A DNA stretch of 64,000 bases from Actinoplanes italicus (GCF_003001815.1 NZ_PVMZ01000004.1:1-64000), one strand, 5' to 3'; numbered from the stretch's first letter, positions 8,291-16,549 are shown. A program made the numbers and translations. The notes: generated from the letters alone by a model not told the origin.

Positions 8291-8929
8291 ATGACCTCGC
8301 CGCCCGCCGACGAGTTCTACCTGGCCGCGCACGACGGCATCGGCGGAAGGACACTGCTGTCCGGCCGCGCGCTCGGCATCGGCCTCGGCGCCGCCCTGAT
8401 CGGTGAGCTGATGTTCTGGCGCCGCCTGCACCTCGACGGCGACCACCTGCACGTCGCCGACCCGCGGCCCACCGGCGACCCGGCCACCAGCGCCCTGCTC
8501 CGGCGGATGACGGCCGCACCCGGCCCGCACGGCCTCGCCCAGTGGACGGCCCATCTGGCGAACGGCTCCGCCGCCGAGCTCGTCGAGCAGCGGCTGGTCG
8601 CCACGGACCGGATGCGCCTGGAGACCAGGCGCCGCCTGCTCACCTCGACCACCTCGCTCGTCTTCGCCGACCCCAAGAGCCCCGGCGAGCCGGCCGCCCG
8701 GATCCGCACTCGCCTGTCGTACAACGAGGATCTCGACCTCCCGGACCTGATGCTGGCCGGTCTCATCCTCGCCACCGGCCTCGACGAGTACGTCCTGGAC
8801 ACCTGCAACCCACGCGATCGCGCCCGCCTGTCCGACCAGTTCCGCCGCCGTCTGCCCCAGCCGCTCGGCCACCTCGTCGCGCACGCTCGAGCCGCCGCTG
8901 CCGCGGCCCTCACCGTGGTCCCCGGCTGA
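8291..8929 (+). CDS. GPP34 / GOLPH3-like family protein
   Basis: 212 aa. LAAHDGIGGRTLLSGRALGIGLGAALIGELMF near the N-terminus, with the later LMLAGLILATGLDEYVL, matches actinobacterial GPP34 (GOLPH3/Vps74-like) proteins, which bind phosphoinositides in eukaryotes and have an unknown role in bacteria. ATG 8291 follows CTGGGGGTGA and fits the family start. It stands alone. Confidence 0.8.
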   Translation: MTSPPADEFYLAAHDGIGGRTLLSGRALGIGLGAALIGELMFWRRLHLDGDHLHVADPRPTGDPATSALLRRMTAAPGPHGLAQWTAHLANGSAAELVEQRLVATDRMRLETRRRLLTSTTSLVFADPKSPGEPAARIRTRLSYNEDLDLPDLMLAGLILATGLDEYVLDTCNPRDRARLSDQFRRRLPQPLGHLVAHARAAAAAALTVVPG

Positions 8930-9043
8930 TCACGCGGGTGGCGCACATCCACTGATCGGTGGACCCGGGGCGGGCGGCGGTGGACGCCCGGAGCCGGTGG
9001 ATCGGTCGATTCTCCGGCACGCCCGCCGCCACAGGCTGTAACC

Positions 9044-10231
9044 ATGTCCACCACAGAGTTCCCCGCCACCGCCGGACCGGTCGGCGCCCGCGACCGGGCA
9101 CTGACCCCCGATCTCGCCCGCGGGCTGATGCTCGCCCTCATCGCCCTGGCCAACTCGGTCGTCTACCTGCACGACCGCCCGTACGGGGTGCGCCAGCACA
9201 TCGTCGAGTCCGGCCTGCCCGACCGGATCGTCAGCGTCCTCACCGTGACCCTGGTGGACGCCCGCGCGTACCCCATGTTCGCCGCCCTGTTCGCCTACGG
9301 CGTCGTCCAGATCCTTCAACGCCAGCGCGCCGCCGGCCTCACCGAACCGGAGGCGAAGAGCCTGCTCCGGCGGCGCAGCCGGTGGCTGATCGTGTTCGGC
9401 TTCGCGCACGCGTTGCTGCTGTTCCCCGGCGACATCCTCGCCCTCTACGGCGTCACCGGTTTCCTCCTGATCGCCCTGACCCGAGTCCGCGACCGCACGC
9501 TGCTCGCCGCCGCCGGCCTGTGGCTCGTCGTGGTCGCGGTCCTGCAGGGTGCCGCCTACACGATGCCGTCCGACGGCGGCCGTTCCTTCTTCTGGTCGTT
9601 CGAGACCGCCGGCCCGCTGGCCGCGCTGGCCCTGCGGCCGGTCGAGTGGCTGATGACCCCGGTCGGGCTCGTCGGTGTCGGCAGCGCGGTGCTGGCCGGC
9701 ACGTGGGCGGCCCGCCGCGGCATCCTCACCGACCCGGCCGCGCACCGGCCGCTGCTGGTCCGTACCGCGGTGATCGGAATGGTCGTGGCCGTCGCCGGCG
9801 GCCTGCCGGCCGGGCTGGCGGTCGGGCACTTCTGGGAACCGGCCGGACCGCTCATCCTCTGGGGACTGTCGGCGTTGCACGCGGTCACCGGGATCGCCGG
9901 CGGGCTCGGCTACGCGGCCCTGATCGCGCTGGCCGCCCTGCGGATCGGCGACCGGCCCGGACCGGTGGCGCGGGCGCTCGCCGCGACGGGGGAGCGGTCA
10001 CTCACCTTCTACCTGTTCCAGTCGGTCGTCTTCGTCGTCCTGCTGACGCCTCTGCCGTACGCCCTCGGTCTCGGCTCGTCCCTCGGCACCGCCGCGACCG
10101 CCGCACTCGCGGTGGCCACCTGGCTGGTCTCGGTGCTGATCGCCGACGCGATGCGCCGCCGGAACGTGCGCGGACCGGCCGAGGTCGTGCTGCGCCGGCT
10201 CACCTACCGGTCGGCGATGATGAGCCGGTGA
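9044..10231 (+). CDS. DUF418 family membrane protein (YeiB-like)
   Basis: 395 aa, 9-10 hydrophobic helices. Features of the family include the RARALxPDLARG-like start, MFAALFAYGV, RRRSRWLIVFGFAHALLLFPGDILALYG and, near the end, GERSLTFYLFQS. The role is unknown in general; a transport or lipid-related function has been suggested. It starts at ATG 9044. Its TGA overlaps the GTG of the downstream histidine kinase by 4 bp, so it belongs to the same transcription unit and may be its sensory partner. Confidence 0.85.
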   Translation: MSTTEFPATAGPVGARDRALTPDLARGLMLALIALANSVVYLHDRPYGVRQHIVESGLPDRIVSVLTVTLVDARAYPMFAALFAYGVVQILQRQRAAGLTEPEAKSLLRRRSRWLIVFGFAHALLLFPGDILALYGVTGFLLIALTRVRDRTLLAAAGLWLVVVAVLQGAAYTMPSDGGRSFFWSFETAGPLAALALRPVEWLMTPVGLVGVGSAVLAGTWAARRGILTDPAAHRPLLVRTAVIGMVVAVAGGLPAGLAVGHFWEPAGPLILWGLSALHAVTGIAGGLGYAALIALAALRIGDRPGPVARALAATGERSLTFYLFQSVVFVVLLTPLPYALGLGSSLGTAATAALAVATWLVSVLIADAMRRRNVRGPAEVVLRRLTYRSAMMSR

Positions 10232-11385
10232 CGGTCGTGGATGAACAGCTCGGGCGCTGGAACCGTGCGTGGGCGCTGTCGCCGTACCCGCTGCTGGCCG
10301 TCGCCACCGTCGTCTGCCTGCTCGGCGACGCCGCTCCCGGGGACCGCCTGGTCACCGTGGCCGTCGCCGCCGGGCTCGGCGTCTGGCACTGGTGGTTCGT
10401 GCTCGCGCATCCGCAGTGGCCGGAACACCGGCCGTGGATCAACGCCGGCTACTACGCGGGCGTGCTCGCCCTCGCCACGGTCCTGATGGTGCGCAGCGAC
10501 GCTTTCCAGCTGTTCGTCCCCGCCTGCTACGTGCTCGCGTTCGTGTCCCTCGGTGGCAGGCTCGCCTACGCCGGGCTGGTCGCCGCCAACCTGCCCGGCC
10601 TCGTCGCGAGCGGCTTCGACCCGGACAGTGCCCTGATCAGCCTGGGCGTGGCCACGCCGGCCGCCGCCCTGTTCGGCGCGATGATCCGCACCATGGAACG
10701 CGAGGCGGTCCGCCGCCGCGAGATCAACCGCGAACTCCTGGCAGTCTCCGCCGAGAACGCCCGCCTCGCGAAACAGGCCGGCATCGCCGAGGAACGCGCC
10801 CGGATGGCCCGCGAGATCCACGACACCGTCGCGCAGGGGCTCACCGGCATCGTCACCCAGCTGGAGGCCGTCGGCGGCGTGCCCGGCGAGGCGCGTGCCC
10901 GGCTCGACGCGGCCCGCACTCTGGCGCGCACCAGCCTCGACGAGGTGCGCCGGTCCATCGAGGCACTACGGCCCGGCCCTCTGCAGGACGCCCGGCTGAG
11001 CGAGGCGATCGAGCAGACCGTCAAGACCTGGACCAGGTTGTACGGGATACCGGCGCGCTACACGATGACCGGCGAGCCCGTCCCCGTCCACTCCGAGGTC
11101 GAGGTCACGCTGCTGCGGGCCGCCCAGGAGACGCTGTCCAACGTGCGCCGCCACGCGTCCGCGGGGCAGGCTCACGTGACACTGTCGTACATGGAGGATG
11201 TGATCGTGCTGGACGTCCACGACGACGGCCGCGGCCTCCCGTCACCGCCACCGTCCACCGGTTTCGGCCTGACGGCGTTGCGCCAGCGGGTGGCCGCCCT
11301 GTCCGGTTCCGTCTCGGTCGAGTCGTCACCCGGCGCCGGGACCGCCGTCAGCGTCACCGTCCCCCTGATCGGAGCCGGCTCATGA
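10228..11385 (+). CDS. NarL-type sensor histidine kinase (HisKA_3)
   Basis: 385 aa. Four to six membrane helices lie at about residues 15-150, then a coiled-coil, then the HisKA_3 domain with H198 in MAREIHDTVAQGLTGIVTQLEA. The HATPase domain has DDGRGL and a GFGLTALRQRVAALSG segment. It should phosphorylate the response regulator at 11564. The GTG 10228 overlaps the DUF418 stop (GTGA) and its own TGA overlaps the ATG of a 61-codon ORF (ATGA), indicating translational coupling along the chain. Confidence 0.9.
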   Translation: MTVVDEQLGRWNRAWALSPYPLLAVATVVCLLGDAAPGDRLVTVAVAAGLGVWHWWFVLAHPQWPEHRPWINAGYYAGVLALATVLMVRSDAFQLFVPACYVLAFVSLGGRLAYAGLVAANLPGLVASGFDPDSALISLGVATPAAALFGAMIRTMEREAVRRREINRELLAVSAENARLAKQAGIAEERARMAREIHDTVAQGLTGIVTQLEAVGGVPGEARARLDAARTLARTSLDEVRRSIEALRPGPLQDARLSEAIEQTVKTWTRLYGIPARYTMTGEPVPVHSEVEVTLLRAAQETLSNVRRHASAGQAHVTLSYMEDVIVLDVHDDGRGLPSPPPSTGFGLTALRQRVAALSGSVSVESSPGAGTAVSVTVPLIGAGS

Positions 11386-11567
11386 CCTCACTCGCGCCAC
11401 CGCGTCCCCCCGCCGCAGTCCTCCGCCGCCGACCTTGTGAGGTTGCGGCGGTCACCCTCCTCCGCCGGTCCCGCGAGGTTGCGGCCGTCGCCCTCTTCTG
11501 CCGATCTGGTGAGGTTGCGGGGGGCGGAGCGGCCGAACCTCACCAGATCCGCGGGGCCGGCTCGTGA
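11382..11567 (+). CDS. Small repeat-containing ORF between kinase and response regulator
   Basis: 61 codons, ATGA overlap with the kinase stop upstream and GTGA overlap with the response regulator downstream. The product is Arg/Ala/Pro-rich and contains three imperfect 14-residue repeats around REVAAVxLL (CEVAAVTLLRRS, REVAAVALFCRS, GEVAGG), encoded by 42-bp direct repeats. The 3' part contains a perfect stem-loop. The exact phasing suggests it is translated, possibly only to carry ribosomes from kinase to regulator; the peptide may have no function of its own. Family not recognised. Confidence 0.55.
   Translation: MTSLAPPRPPAAVLRRRPCEVAAVTLLRRSREVAAVALFCRSGEVAGGGAAEPHQIRGAGS
11503..11549. 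repeat. Perfect 14-bp stem-loop within the small ORF
   Basis: GATCTGGTGAGGTT (11503-11516) pairs with AACCTCACCAGATC (11536-11549) across a 19-nt G/C-rich loop, extendable by further pairs. The left arm is also the third copy of a direct repeat (xGxGAGGTTGCGG at about 11435, 11474 and 11509). It sits 15 bp before the response regulator start and could limit read-through or hide its initiation region unless ribosomes arrive from upstream. Confidence 0.7.
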
Positions 11568-12196
11568 GCGGGCTGCGGCTGGTCATCGTGGACGATCATC
11601 CGGTCGTACGGGACGGGCTGCGTGGCATGCTCGGCACGCAGAGCGACTTCGAGATCGTCGGCGAGGCGGCCGGGGGAGCGGAGGCCCTGACCGTCGTCGA
11701 GGCGACCCGGCCCGACGTGGTGCTGACCGATCTGCGGATGCCCGAGCCGAGCGGAGGCGCCCTGATCCGCCTGCTGCTGGAGCGCGTCCCGCAGACCCGC
11801 ATCCTGGTGCTGACCACGCACGACACAGACTCCGACGTGCTGCCCGCGGTGGAGGCCGGCGCCATCGGTTACCTGCTCAAGGACGCGCCGCGCGAGGAGC
11901 TGTTCCGGGCCGTCCGTGCCGCCGCCCGCGGACAGACCGTTCTGTCTCCCTCGGTCGCCGCCCTGCTGCTGGCCCGGGTCCGCCCGCGGAGCCCCGGCCC
12001 CGCGGCGAAGCTCAGCGCCCGCGAACGCGAGGTGCTGGCACTGATCGCGCAGGGCCGCACCAACCGGGAGGCAGCCGCGGCCCTGTTCATCACCGAGGCC
12101 ACCGTCAAGACACACCTGCTGCACATCTACGCCAAGCTGGAGGTCCCCGACCGCGCCGCCGCCGTCTCGGCCGCCCACCGCCGAGGCCTGCTGTAG
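11564..12196 (+). CDS. NarL/FixJ response regulator
   Basis: 210 aa. Receiver domain with acidic pair D10/D11 (VIVDDHP), phospho-acceptor D56 (VVLTDLRMP), switch Thr in VLTTHD and Lys in LLKDAP. A LuxR-type HTH follows at about 145-205 (LSAREREVLALIAQGRTNREAAAALFITEATVKTHL). It is the cognate partner of the kinase at 10228. The GTG start overlaps the small ORF stop by 4 bp. Confidence 0.92.
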   Translation: MSGLRLVIVDDHPVVRDGLRGMLGTQSDFEIVGEAAGGAEALTVVEATRPDVVLTDLRMPEPSGGALIRLLLERVPQTRILVLTTHDTDSDVLPAVEAGAIGYLLKDAPREELFRAVRAAARGQTVLSPSVAALLLARVRPRSPGPAAKLSAREREVLALIAQGRTNREAAAALFITEATVKTHLLHIYAKLEVPDRAAAVSAAHRRGLL

Positions 12197-12212
12197 CTCG
12201 CCGGTGTCCGGG

Positions 12213-12770
12213 TCAGAGGCCGGCCGCGTCGTTGTAGCGGCGGCGCAGGTCTTTCAGTTCCGTGTCGGCCAGGGCCTCCTTCATGGCCAGGTCGGCGTAG
12301 CGGGGCGGGAACATCTCGTGCAGGCGGTCGATGTACTTCGTCTCGGCGGTCGCCTCGACGACCTGGATGCCCGGCGGGGAGACCGCCATGTCCACGATGA
12401 CCGGGCCGGCCAGTTTGACCGCCACGTCCCAGGGGCGCTGCGGCTCGGCCACTCCGCACAGGTGGAAGCCGTAGACCGTACGGACGCCGGCCAAGGTTTT
12501 GACCTCGGCGGGCTCGTAGCCGTAGACGCGCACACCGCAGACCACCGACGGCTCCGCGCCGCCCGTCGTGGGGATCTGATGGCCGCCGTGGTTGTGCTGC
12601 TCGGGACTGACCTGCTCGAGCGTGGTCCGCATCCGGCGCTCGATCTGCGCCCGCAGGTCCGCCGGGTCCGCCGTCGAGCCGTCCGGATCGGCCAGCACTA
12701 TCGCGACACCCGCCGTCACCAGCAGGACCACGGCGGCCCACACGTAACGGGAACTTCTGAGGATTCTCAT
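12213..12770 (-). CDS. Hypothetical membrane-anchored exported protein
   Basis: 185 aa with one N-terminal membrane helix (YVWAAVVLLVTAGVAIVLA, about 9-27) and a soluble extracellular part with two Cys. Family not recognised. ATG 12770 is preferred because GAGAGGTG is 5 nt upstream; a GTG two codons earlier would lie inside that ribosome site. It follows the LPMO gene on the same strand after 58 bp and could be co-transcribed with it. Confidence 0.6.
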   Translation of the reverse strand: MRILRSSRYVWAAVVLLVTAGVAIVLADPDGSTADPADLRAQIERRMRTTLEQVSPEQHNHGGHQIPTTGGAEPSVVCGVRVYGYEPAEVKTLAGVRTVYGFHLCGVAEPQRPWDVAVKLAGPVIVDMAVSPPGIQVVEATAETKYIDRLHEMFPPRYADLAMKEALADTELKDLRRRYNDAAGL

Positions 12771-12828
12771 GATCACCTCTCACGTTCCCGCCCGGGACGC
12801 CGGACAGCGTCCCGGGCGGGCGTGCCGA

Positions 12829-13509
12829 TCAGCTGAAGACCACGTCGCTGCACCACATGTAGGCCTGGTCGAGGTGCGAGGCCTGCCAGATGACGAAGAG
12901 AATGTGGTGCCCGGTGTAACCCGAGGTCGAGACGTTGAACGAGATGTTCTGCGCCGGCGCGTACCGTCCGGTCTGCGTGATGAAGTCGAGGTTGCCCCAG
13001 CCGAGGGTCTGGGTGGCCGGGTTGAACCCCTGCTTGCTCACGTAGACACGGAAGTAGTCCGCGCCGTGGCTCGCCTGGTCGTACAGCTGCACGGTGAAGT
13101 TGCGGGTGATGTTGGTGGTCTTCCAGGCTCCGGCCCGGTTCAGGCTGTTGTTACGGGCGAGCCCGTTACTGCACAGCTGACCGTCCGGGGTCTTGGCCTG
13201 GAACTGGGCACCGAGGCCGTCGCGCAAGGCACTCATCCAGTTCCACATGGTGTCCGGGTTGGCCTGGAACGCCTGGTAGCACATCGGATCCTGCGTCTGC
13301 ATGGCCGGATTCGTGTGCTGACTGCCCCAGGTCTTCCAGCACTGGTACGCCCGGGTCGCCGGGTTGATGATCGTGCCGTGGGCCTGGGCGGTGCCGGTCC
13401 AGGGCAACGTCGCGGCCACCATGGCCAGCAGTACGACGAGAGCCTGGACGGGCCGGCGAATGGTTGCGCGAGTGTGCCGGCCGGATTGACGGGACTCGTG
13501 TGGGGGCAC
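12829..13509 (-). CDS. AA10 lytic polysaccharide monooxygenase, secreted
   Basis: 226 aa. A signal peptide of 43 residues ends ...GTAQA and the mature protein begins with His44 (HGTIINPATR), as required for the copper histidine brace. The second brace His is H148 (YDQASHGADYFRVYVSK). The final AYMWCSDVVFS is the family's usual end, with Tyr at the axial aromatic position. These enzymes cleave chitin or cellulose oxidatively; the substrate is not decidable by eye, but the CebR-like operator upstream points to cellulose. Start GTG 13509 has GGAGGAGG 4 nt upstream. Confidence 0.93.
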   Translation of the reverse strand: MPPHESRQSGRHTRATIRRPVQALVVLLAMVAATLPWTGTAQAHGTIINPATRAYQCWKTWGSQHTNPAMQTQDPMCYQAFQANPDTMWNWMSALRDGLGAQFQAKTPDGQLCSNGLARNNSLNRAGAWKTTNITRNFTVQLYDQASHGADYFRVYVSKQGFNPATQTLGWGNLDFITQTGRYAPAQNISFNVSTSGYTGHHILFVIWQASHLDQAYMWCSDVVFS

Positions 13510-13542
13510 GGTACCTCCTCCATTGTTCGGCGGATCGGGGAA

Positions 13543-13556
13543 TGGGAGCGCTCCCG
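13543..13556. promoter_or_regulatory. CebR-like operator upstream of the LPMO gene
   Basis: TGGGAGCGCTCCCG matches the actinomycete CebR box TGGGAGCGCTCCCA at 13 of 14 positions. It lies 34 bp before the LPMO start. CebR (LacI family) represses cellulose/cello-oligosaccharide genes until cellobiose is present. A perfect box occurs at 61742. Confidence 0.85.
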
Positions 13557-13647
13557 GCGCAAGCATTACACCAATGTGTCGGGATATCAACCGATGTCTA
13601 TCAAGCAGGTTTTCAGTCGGCCGGCGGCATCGGGCAGGATCGGGGCC

Positions 13648-14433
13648 ATGACGGGGCAGACCGAGATCTTCAACGAGGCGGCCGACGACTACGACAACGT
13701 CGGCGTCGACTTCTTCACGCCGTTCGGCGAGGCGCTGGCCGGGGCCGCCGCCGTGGCACCCGGCGACCGGGTGCTCGACGTAGGCTGTGGGCGCGGGGCG
13801 GTGCTGTTCCCCGCCGCAGCGGCCGCCGGCCCGGACGGGCACGTCACCGGCATCGACCTGGCGCCTCGCATGGTCGAACTGACCCGTACGGCCGCCGCCG
13901 GCCTGCACCACGTGACCGTCGAACTCGGCGACGCGCAGCACCCGGACTTCCCCGCTGCCTCGTTCGACGTGATCACCGCCGGGATGGTGCTCTTCTTCCT
14001 GCCCGAGCCGCAGGCCGCCCTGGAGACGTACCTGCGGCTGCTACGGCCGGGCGGGCGACTGGCGTTCAGCGCCGCCGCCTCGTACGACCCGGCCTTCCCC
14101 CGCGCCATGAAGGTGCTCGCCGGGCACGCCGACGGCCCGCCCCCACCCCCGCCGACGGGACAGGGAACGATCTTCGAGAACGCGGACACCCTGCGTGCGG
14201 CCGCCGAGAACGCCGGTTTCGCGCGCACACGCCTCAGCGAATGCACCGTGGCCAGCGCCTTCCGCGACCACCGCCACTTCCTCGACTGGGTCGGCTCCCA
14301 CGGGGGCCGGGCCGTCGTCCGCCGCATCCCACCGGAGCGACGGGACGCGGCCATCGCCGATCTGGCCACCGTGCTGCCTGAGCCCTTCACCCTGACCACG
14401 ACCCTGAATCTGGTGGTGGCCGATCACTCCTGA
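13648..14433 (+). CDS. Class I SAM-dependent methyltransferase
   Basis: 261 aa. Motif I VLDVGCGRGAVL (about 41-52), GIDLAPRMV, the motif II region SFDVITAGMVLFFLPEP and post-motif LLRPGGRLAFS are all present, as in UbiE/Methyltransf_11 proteins. The methyl acceptor is unknown. ATG 13648; a CAGGAT box lies 7 nt upstream, so it may be leaderless. Divergent from the LPMO, sharing a 138-bp region with the CebR box nearer the LPMO. Confidence 0.88.
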   Translation: MTGQTEIFNEAADDYDNVGVDFFTPFGEALAGAAAVAPGDRVLDVGCGRGAVLFPAAAAAGPDGHVTGIDLAPRMVELTRTAAAGLHHVTVELGDAQHPDFPAASFDVITAGMVLFFLPEPQAALETYLRLLRPGGRLAFSAAASYDPAFPRAMKVLAGHADGPPPPPPTGQGTIFENADTLRAAAENAGFARTRLSECTVASAFRDHRHFLDWVGSHGGRAVVRRIPPERRDAAIADLATVLPEPFTLTTTLNLVVADHS

Positions 14434-14673
14434 GCGGCCGCCCACCGCATTGCAGCCGTGTCCCGGCCGCCATCGCCCGGGAGCCCGCGCGGTTTGCGGT
14501 CGGGTGGCGGCGGTGGGCGGGAACCGCCGGTCGTGGTGGTTGGGCGGCCCGGGGTTGCGTGGGGTCCGCGGGCGGCGGGTGGGGTGGCGAAGCGGGGCGG
14601 TATGAGCGCGCCGCTGTCGGGCCCGGGACCATCCGCTCATGACTGGGGTTCCCGGTCTGGGCGATTCCGCCGC

Positions 14674-15063
14674 TCAGTGACCATCGTCGAAGGTCCTGCG
14701 GGCTTCGAGCACCGACTCCTGATGCCGGACCGACCAGTGCAGCAGCTCGGTCAGCGGGCCGGCCAGTGCGCGGCCGGGCGGGGTCAGCTCGTACTCGACC
14801 TTCGGCGGGACGGTGGCGTGGACCGTCCTGGTCAGAAGGCCGTCGCGTTCCAGGCCGCGGAGCGTGTGTGTCAGCATCCGCTGGCTGACGCCCTCGGCGG
14901 CGCGCATCAGTTCGGTGAAGCGGCGCGGCCCGGGCAACAGCAGCACCACCACGATCACCGTCCAGCGGTCGCCGATCCGGTCGAGGGTGTCGCGCAGCGG
15001 GCACTGCTGTTTCATCGCCGGTGTCACCGTCATGCCGGGTGGCAGCAGTAGTGCGAGGTCCAA
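14674..15063 (-). CDS. HxlR family transcriptional regulator
   Basis: 129 aa. CPLRDTLDRIGDRWT followed by GPRRFTELMRAAEGVSQRMLTHTLRGLERDGLLTR is the HxlR winged helix. The TTG at 15063 has GGGAG 6 nt upstream and was chosen; ATG 15033 is an alternative that gives a more usual N-terminus. It is divergent from an NAD(P)-binding quinone-reductase-like gene, the same layout as E. coli ytfH/ytfG, so control of that gene is likely. Confidence 0.88.
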   Translation of the reverse strand: MDLALLLPPGMTVTPAMKQQCPLRDTLDRIGDRWTVIVVVLLLPGPRRFTELMRAAEGVSQRMLTHTLRGLERDGLLTRTVHATVPPKVEYELTPPGRALAGPLTELLHWSVRHQESVLEARRTFDDGH

Positions 15064-15130
15064 TGGTTACTCCCGTGTGCCTGGGGCAGGAAATAGTGCC
15101 TTCTTCCGGCTGCCCGGATGCTCGCCGACG

Positions 15131-15907
15131 ATGGGCGGCGTGAGCAAACGAATTGCGGTCACCGGTGGGGCCGGGGCGCTCGGATCGGCCGTCGTGCGGC
15201 AGCTGCGCGGGCGGGCCGACGTCATCGTGGTGACGAGGCGGCCGGAGGCCGTACCGCCAGGTGTGGAGGTCCGTCCCGCCGATTTCGACGACATCGGCCC
15301 GGAAGCGTTCGCCGGCGCCGGGGCCGTGCTGGTGGTGAGCACCGATCAGCGCGACAACGAGCGGCGGGCGGCCCAGCATGCGGCGGCGATCGCCGCGGCC
15401 GCCGAGGCCGGTGCCGGGCACCTGGTGTACACCTCGCTGGCCGGGTGCGACGGGCCACCGGACATGCTCAACGCGGCACACCGCGCGAGTGAGGCGGCAC
15501 TGCGGGCGAGCGGTGTGCCGTGGACGTCACTGCGCAACAACCTGTACCTGGAAGGGCTCGACGGTCTGCTGGCCGCGGCGGCGGCGACCGGGCGGTACGT
15601 CAGCAACGCCGGTGGTGGGGGAGTGGCGTACGTCAGCCGGGACCGTTGTGCGCGGGTCGCGGCCGAGGCGCTGCTGCAGCCGGCGCGGGGTGTCGTCGAG
15701 GTCCACGGGCCACGGGTGCTGAACGCGGCCGCGGTCGCGGCGCTCCTCAGCGAGCGGCTCGGCCGGACGATCGAGCCGGTTCTTCTCGACGATCGGGAGT
15801 ACGGCGAGCACCTGCTGTCTACTGGCGCGCCGCCCGCACTCGTGGCGGCACTGGTCGCACTCGGTCAGGCGATCCGGGACGGTGTCTACGCCGGTGCCCC
15901 GGCGTAG
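15131..15907 (+). CDS. NmrA/QorB-like NAD(P)H-binding oxidoreductase
   Basis: 258 aa. Rossmann motif TGGAGALGSAVVRQL at the N-terminus, VTRRPE after strand 2 (suggesting NADP preference), LVYTSLAG and WTSLRNNLYLE later. This matches the atypical SDR group of NAD(P)H:quinone oxidoreductase 2. ATG 15131 or GTG 15140 are both possible starts. It is divergent from the HxlR gene, 67 bp apart. Confidence 0.85.
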   Translation: MGGVSKRIAVTGGAGALGSAVVRQLRGRADVIVVTRRPEAVPPGVEVRPADFDDIGPEAFAGAGAVLVVSTDQRDNERRAAQHAAAIAAAAEAGAGHLVYTSLAGCDGPPDMLNAAHRASEAALRASGVPWTSLRNNLYLEGLDGLLAAAAATGRYVSNAGGGGVAYVSRDRCARVAAEALLQPARGVVEVHGPRVLNAAAVAALLSERLGRTIEPVLLDDREYGEHLLSTGAPPALVAALVALGQAIRDGVYAGAPA

Positions 15908-16038
15908 CGGATGTCCGGGGCCCGAGCCGTCCGTGGTCCGCTGAAAACAGTCCCGTAAATGAGTCGCGCGATGTCCGTCGATCGGGCAGAGTGATCTCAA
16001 CGCCGGTGAGGCCGACCGAAAATCGCCTCACTAATGCG

Positions 16039-16067
16039 TTGACGAACTGGCCGGGACAAGACATTCT
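16039..16067 (+). promoter_or_regulatory. Candidate promoter of the leader ORF / tRNA array
   Basis: TTGACG (16039-16044), 17 bp, CATTCT (16062-16067), about 48 bp before the 44-codon leader ORF. It is the only good sigma70-like match between 15908 and the first tRNA. Confidence 0.45.
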
Positions 16068-16114
16068 GGCTACGGCCTCATCGCTACCGGAAGCTCGAAG
16101 GGAGTTGAACCGTC

Positions 16115-16249
16115 ATGTCGTGGAATTCCAACTGCGCGATCGACCCGTCGTGGGCGTCGTGGTGTGGATCCGCCATATCCGTCGTGACGGTGAAACACCA
16201 CATCCGAGCCCACGAATCCTATCGTGACCAGGAGCGGTGGAGCGGCTAG
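16115..16249 (+). CDS. Trp/Cys-rich 44-aa leader-like ORF upstream of the tRNA array
   Basis: 44 aa beginning MSWNSNCAIDPSWASWC. It has four Trp (positions 3, 13, 16, 42) and two Cys. A GGGAG ribosome site lies upstream of ATG 16115. The stop is 22 nt before an intrinsic terminator, and the first tRNA beyond the terminator is tRNA-Trp. This is the geometry of a leader peptide and attenuator. It could alternatively be a small conserved protein; family not recognised. Confidence 0.5.
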   Translation: MSWNSNCAIDPSWASWCGSAISVVTVKHHIRAHESYRDQERWSG

Positions 16250-16270
16250 CGCAGCATCTCATGCGCCTTC

Positions 16271-16309
16271 GCCGCCCGCCTCGGCAGTCTGGGGAACGGG
16301 CGGCTTTTT
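16271..16309 (+). terminator. Intrinsic terminator upstream of tRNA-Trp
   Basis: GCCGCCCG (16271-16278) pairs with CGGGCGGC (16297-16304), followed directly by TTTTT. One of the few U-tract terminators in the window. The 5' arm could instead pair with GCGGC at 16243-16247 across the leader stop codon, giving a possible antiterminator. Confidence 0.85.
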
Positions 16310-16325
16310 CGTTCCCGAAATTCTT

Positions 16326-16399
16326 ACGGGTGTAGCTCAACGGCATAGAGCACCGGTCTCCAAAACCGAAGGTTGCAGGTTCGAATCCTGCCGCCCGTG
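16326..16399 (+). tRNA. tRNA-Trp(CCA)
   Basis: Cloverleaf readable: acceptor ACGGGTG/CGCCCGT, loop CTCCAAA, T-arm GCAGG-TTCGAAT-CCTGC. Position 27:43 is a C-A mismatch. First of 15 tRNAs; no CCA encoded. Confidence 0.92.
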
Positions 16400-16471
16400 C
16401 GTTTCCCTGAATGCGTTCAGCGGAATTGTTCTCTCTCAACTCAACAGTGGATGGCATGTATTTCACGACGA

Positions 16472-16543
16472 TGGGGGTTCGGCCAATCGGCAGGCCGCCG
16501 AGCTTTGGCCTCGGAGACGCGGGTTCGAATCCTGCACCCCCAG
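16472..16543 (+). tRNA. tRNA-Gln(TTG)
   Basis: Acceptor TGGGGGT/ACCCCCA, anticodon stem CCGAG/CTCGG with loop CTTTGGC, T-loop TTCGAAT. 72 nt after tRNA-Trp with a short hairpin (CTGAATGCGTTCAG) in the gap. Confidence 0.9.
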
Positions 16544-16549
16544 CACCAT

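Noticed and set aside
8959..10227. N-terminal extension of the histidine kinase by about 420 codons
   Set aside because: The frame is Arg/Pro-rich noise over the DUF418 gene; the GTG at 10228 with 4-bp overlap is the real start.
16400..16471. A further tRNA between tRNA-Trp and tRNA-Gln
   Set aside because: No TTCGANT loop or acceptor pairing; only a small hairpin.
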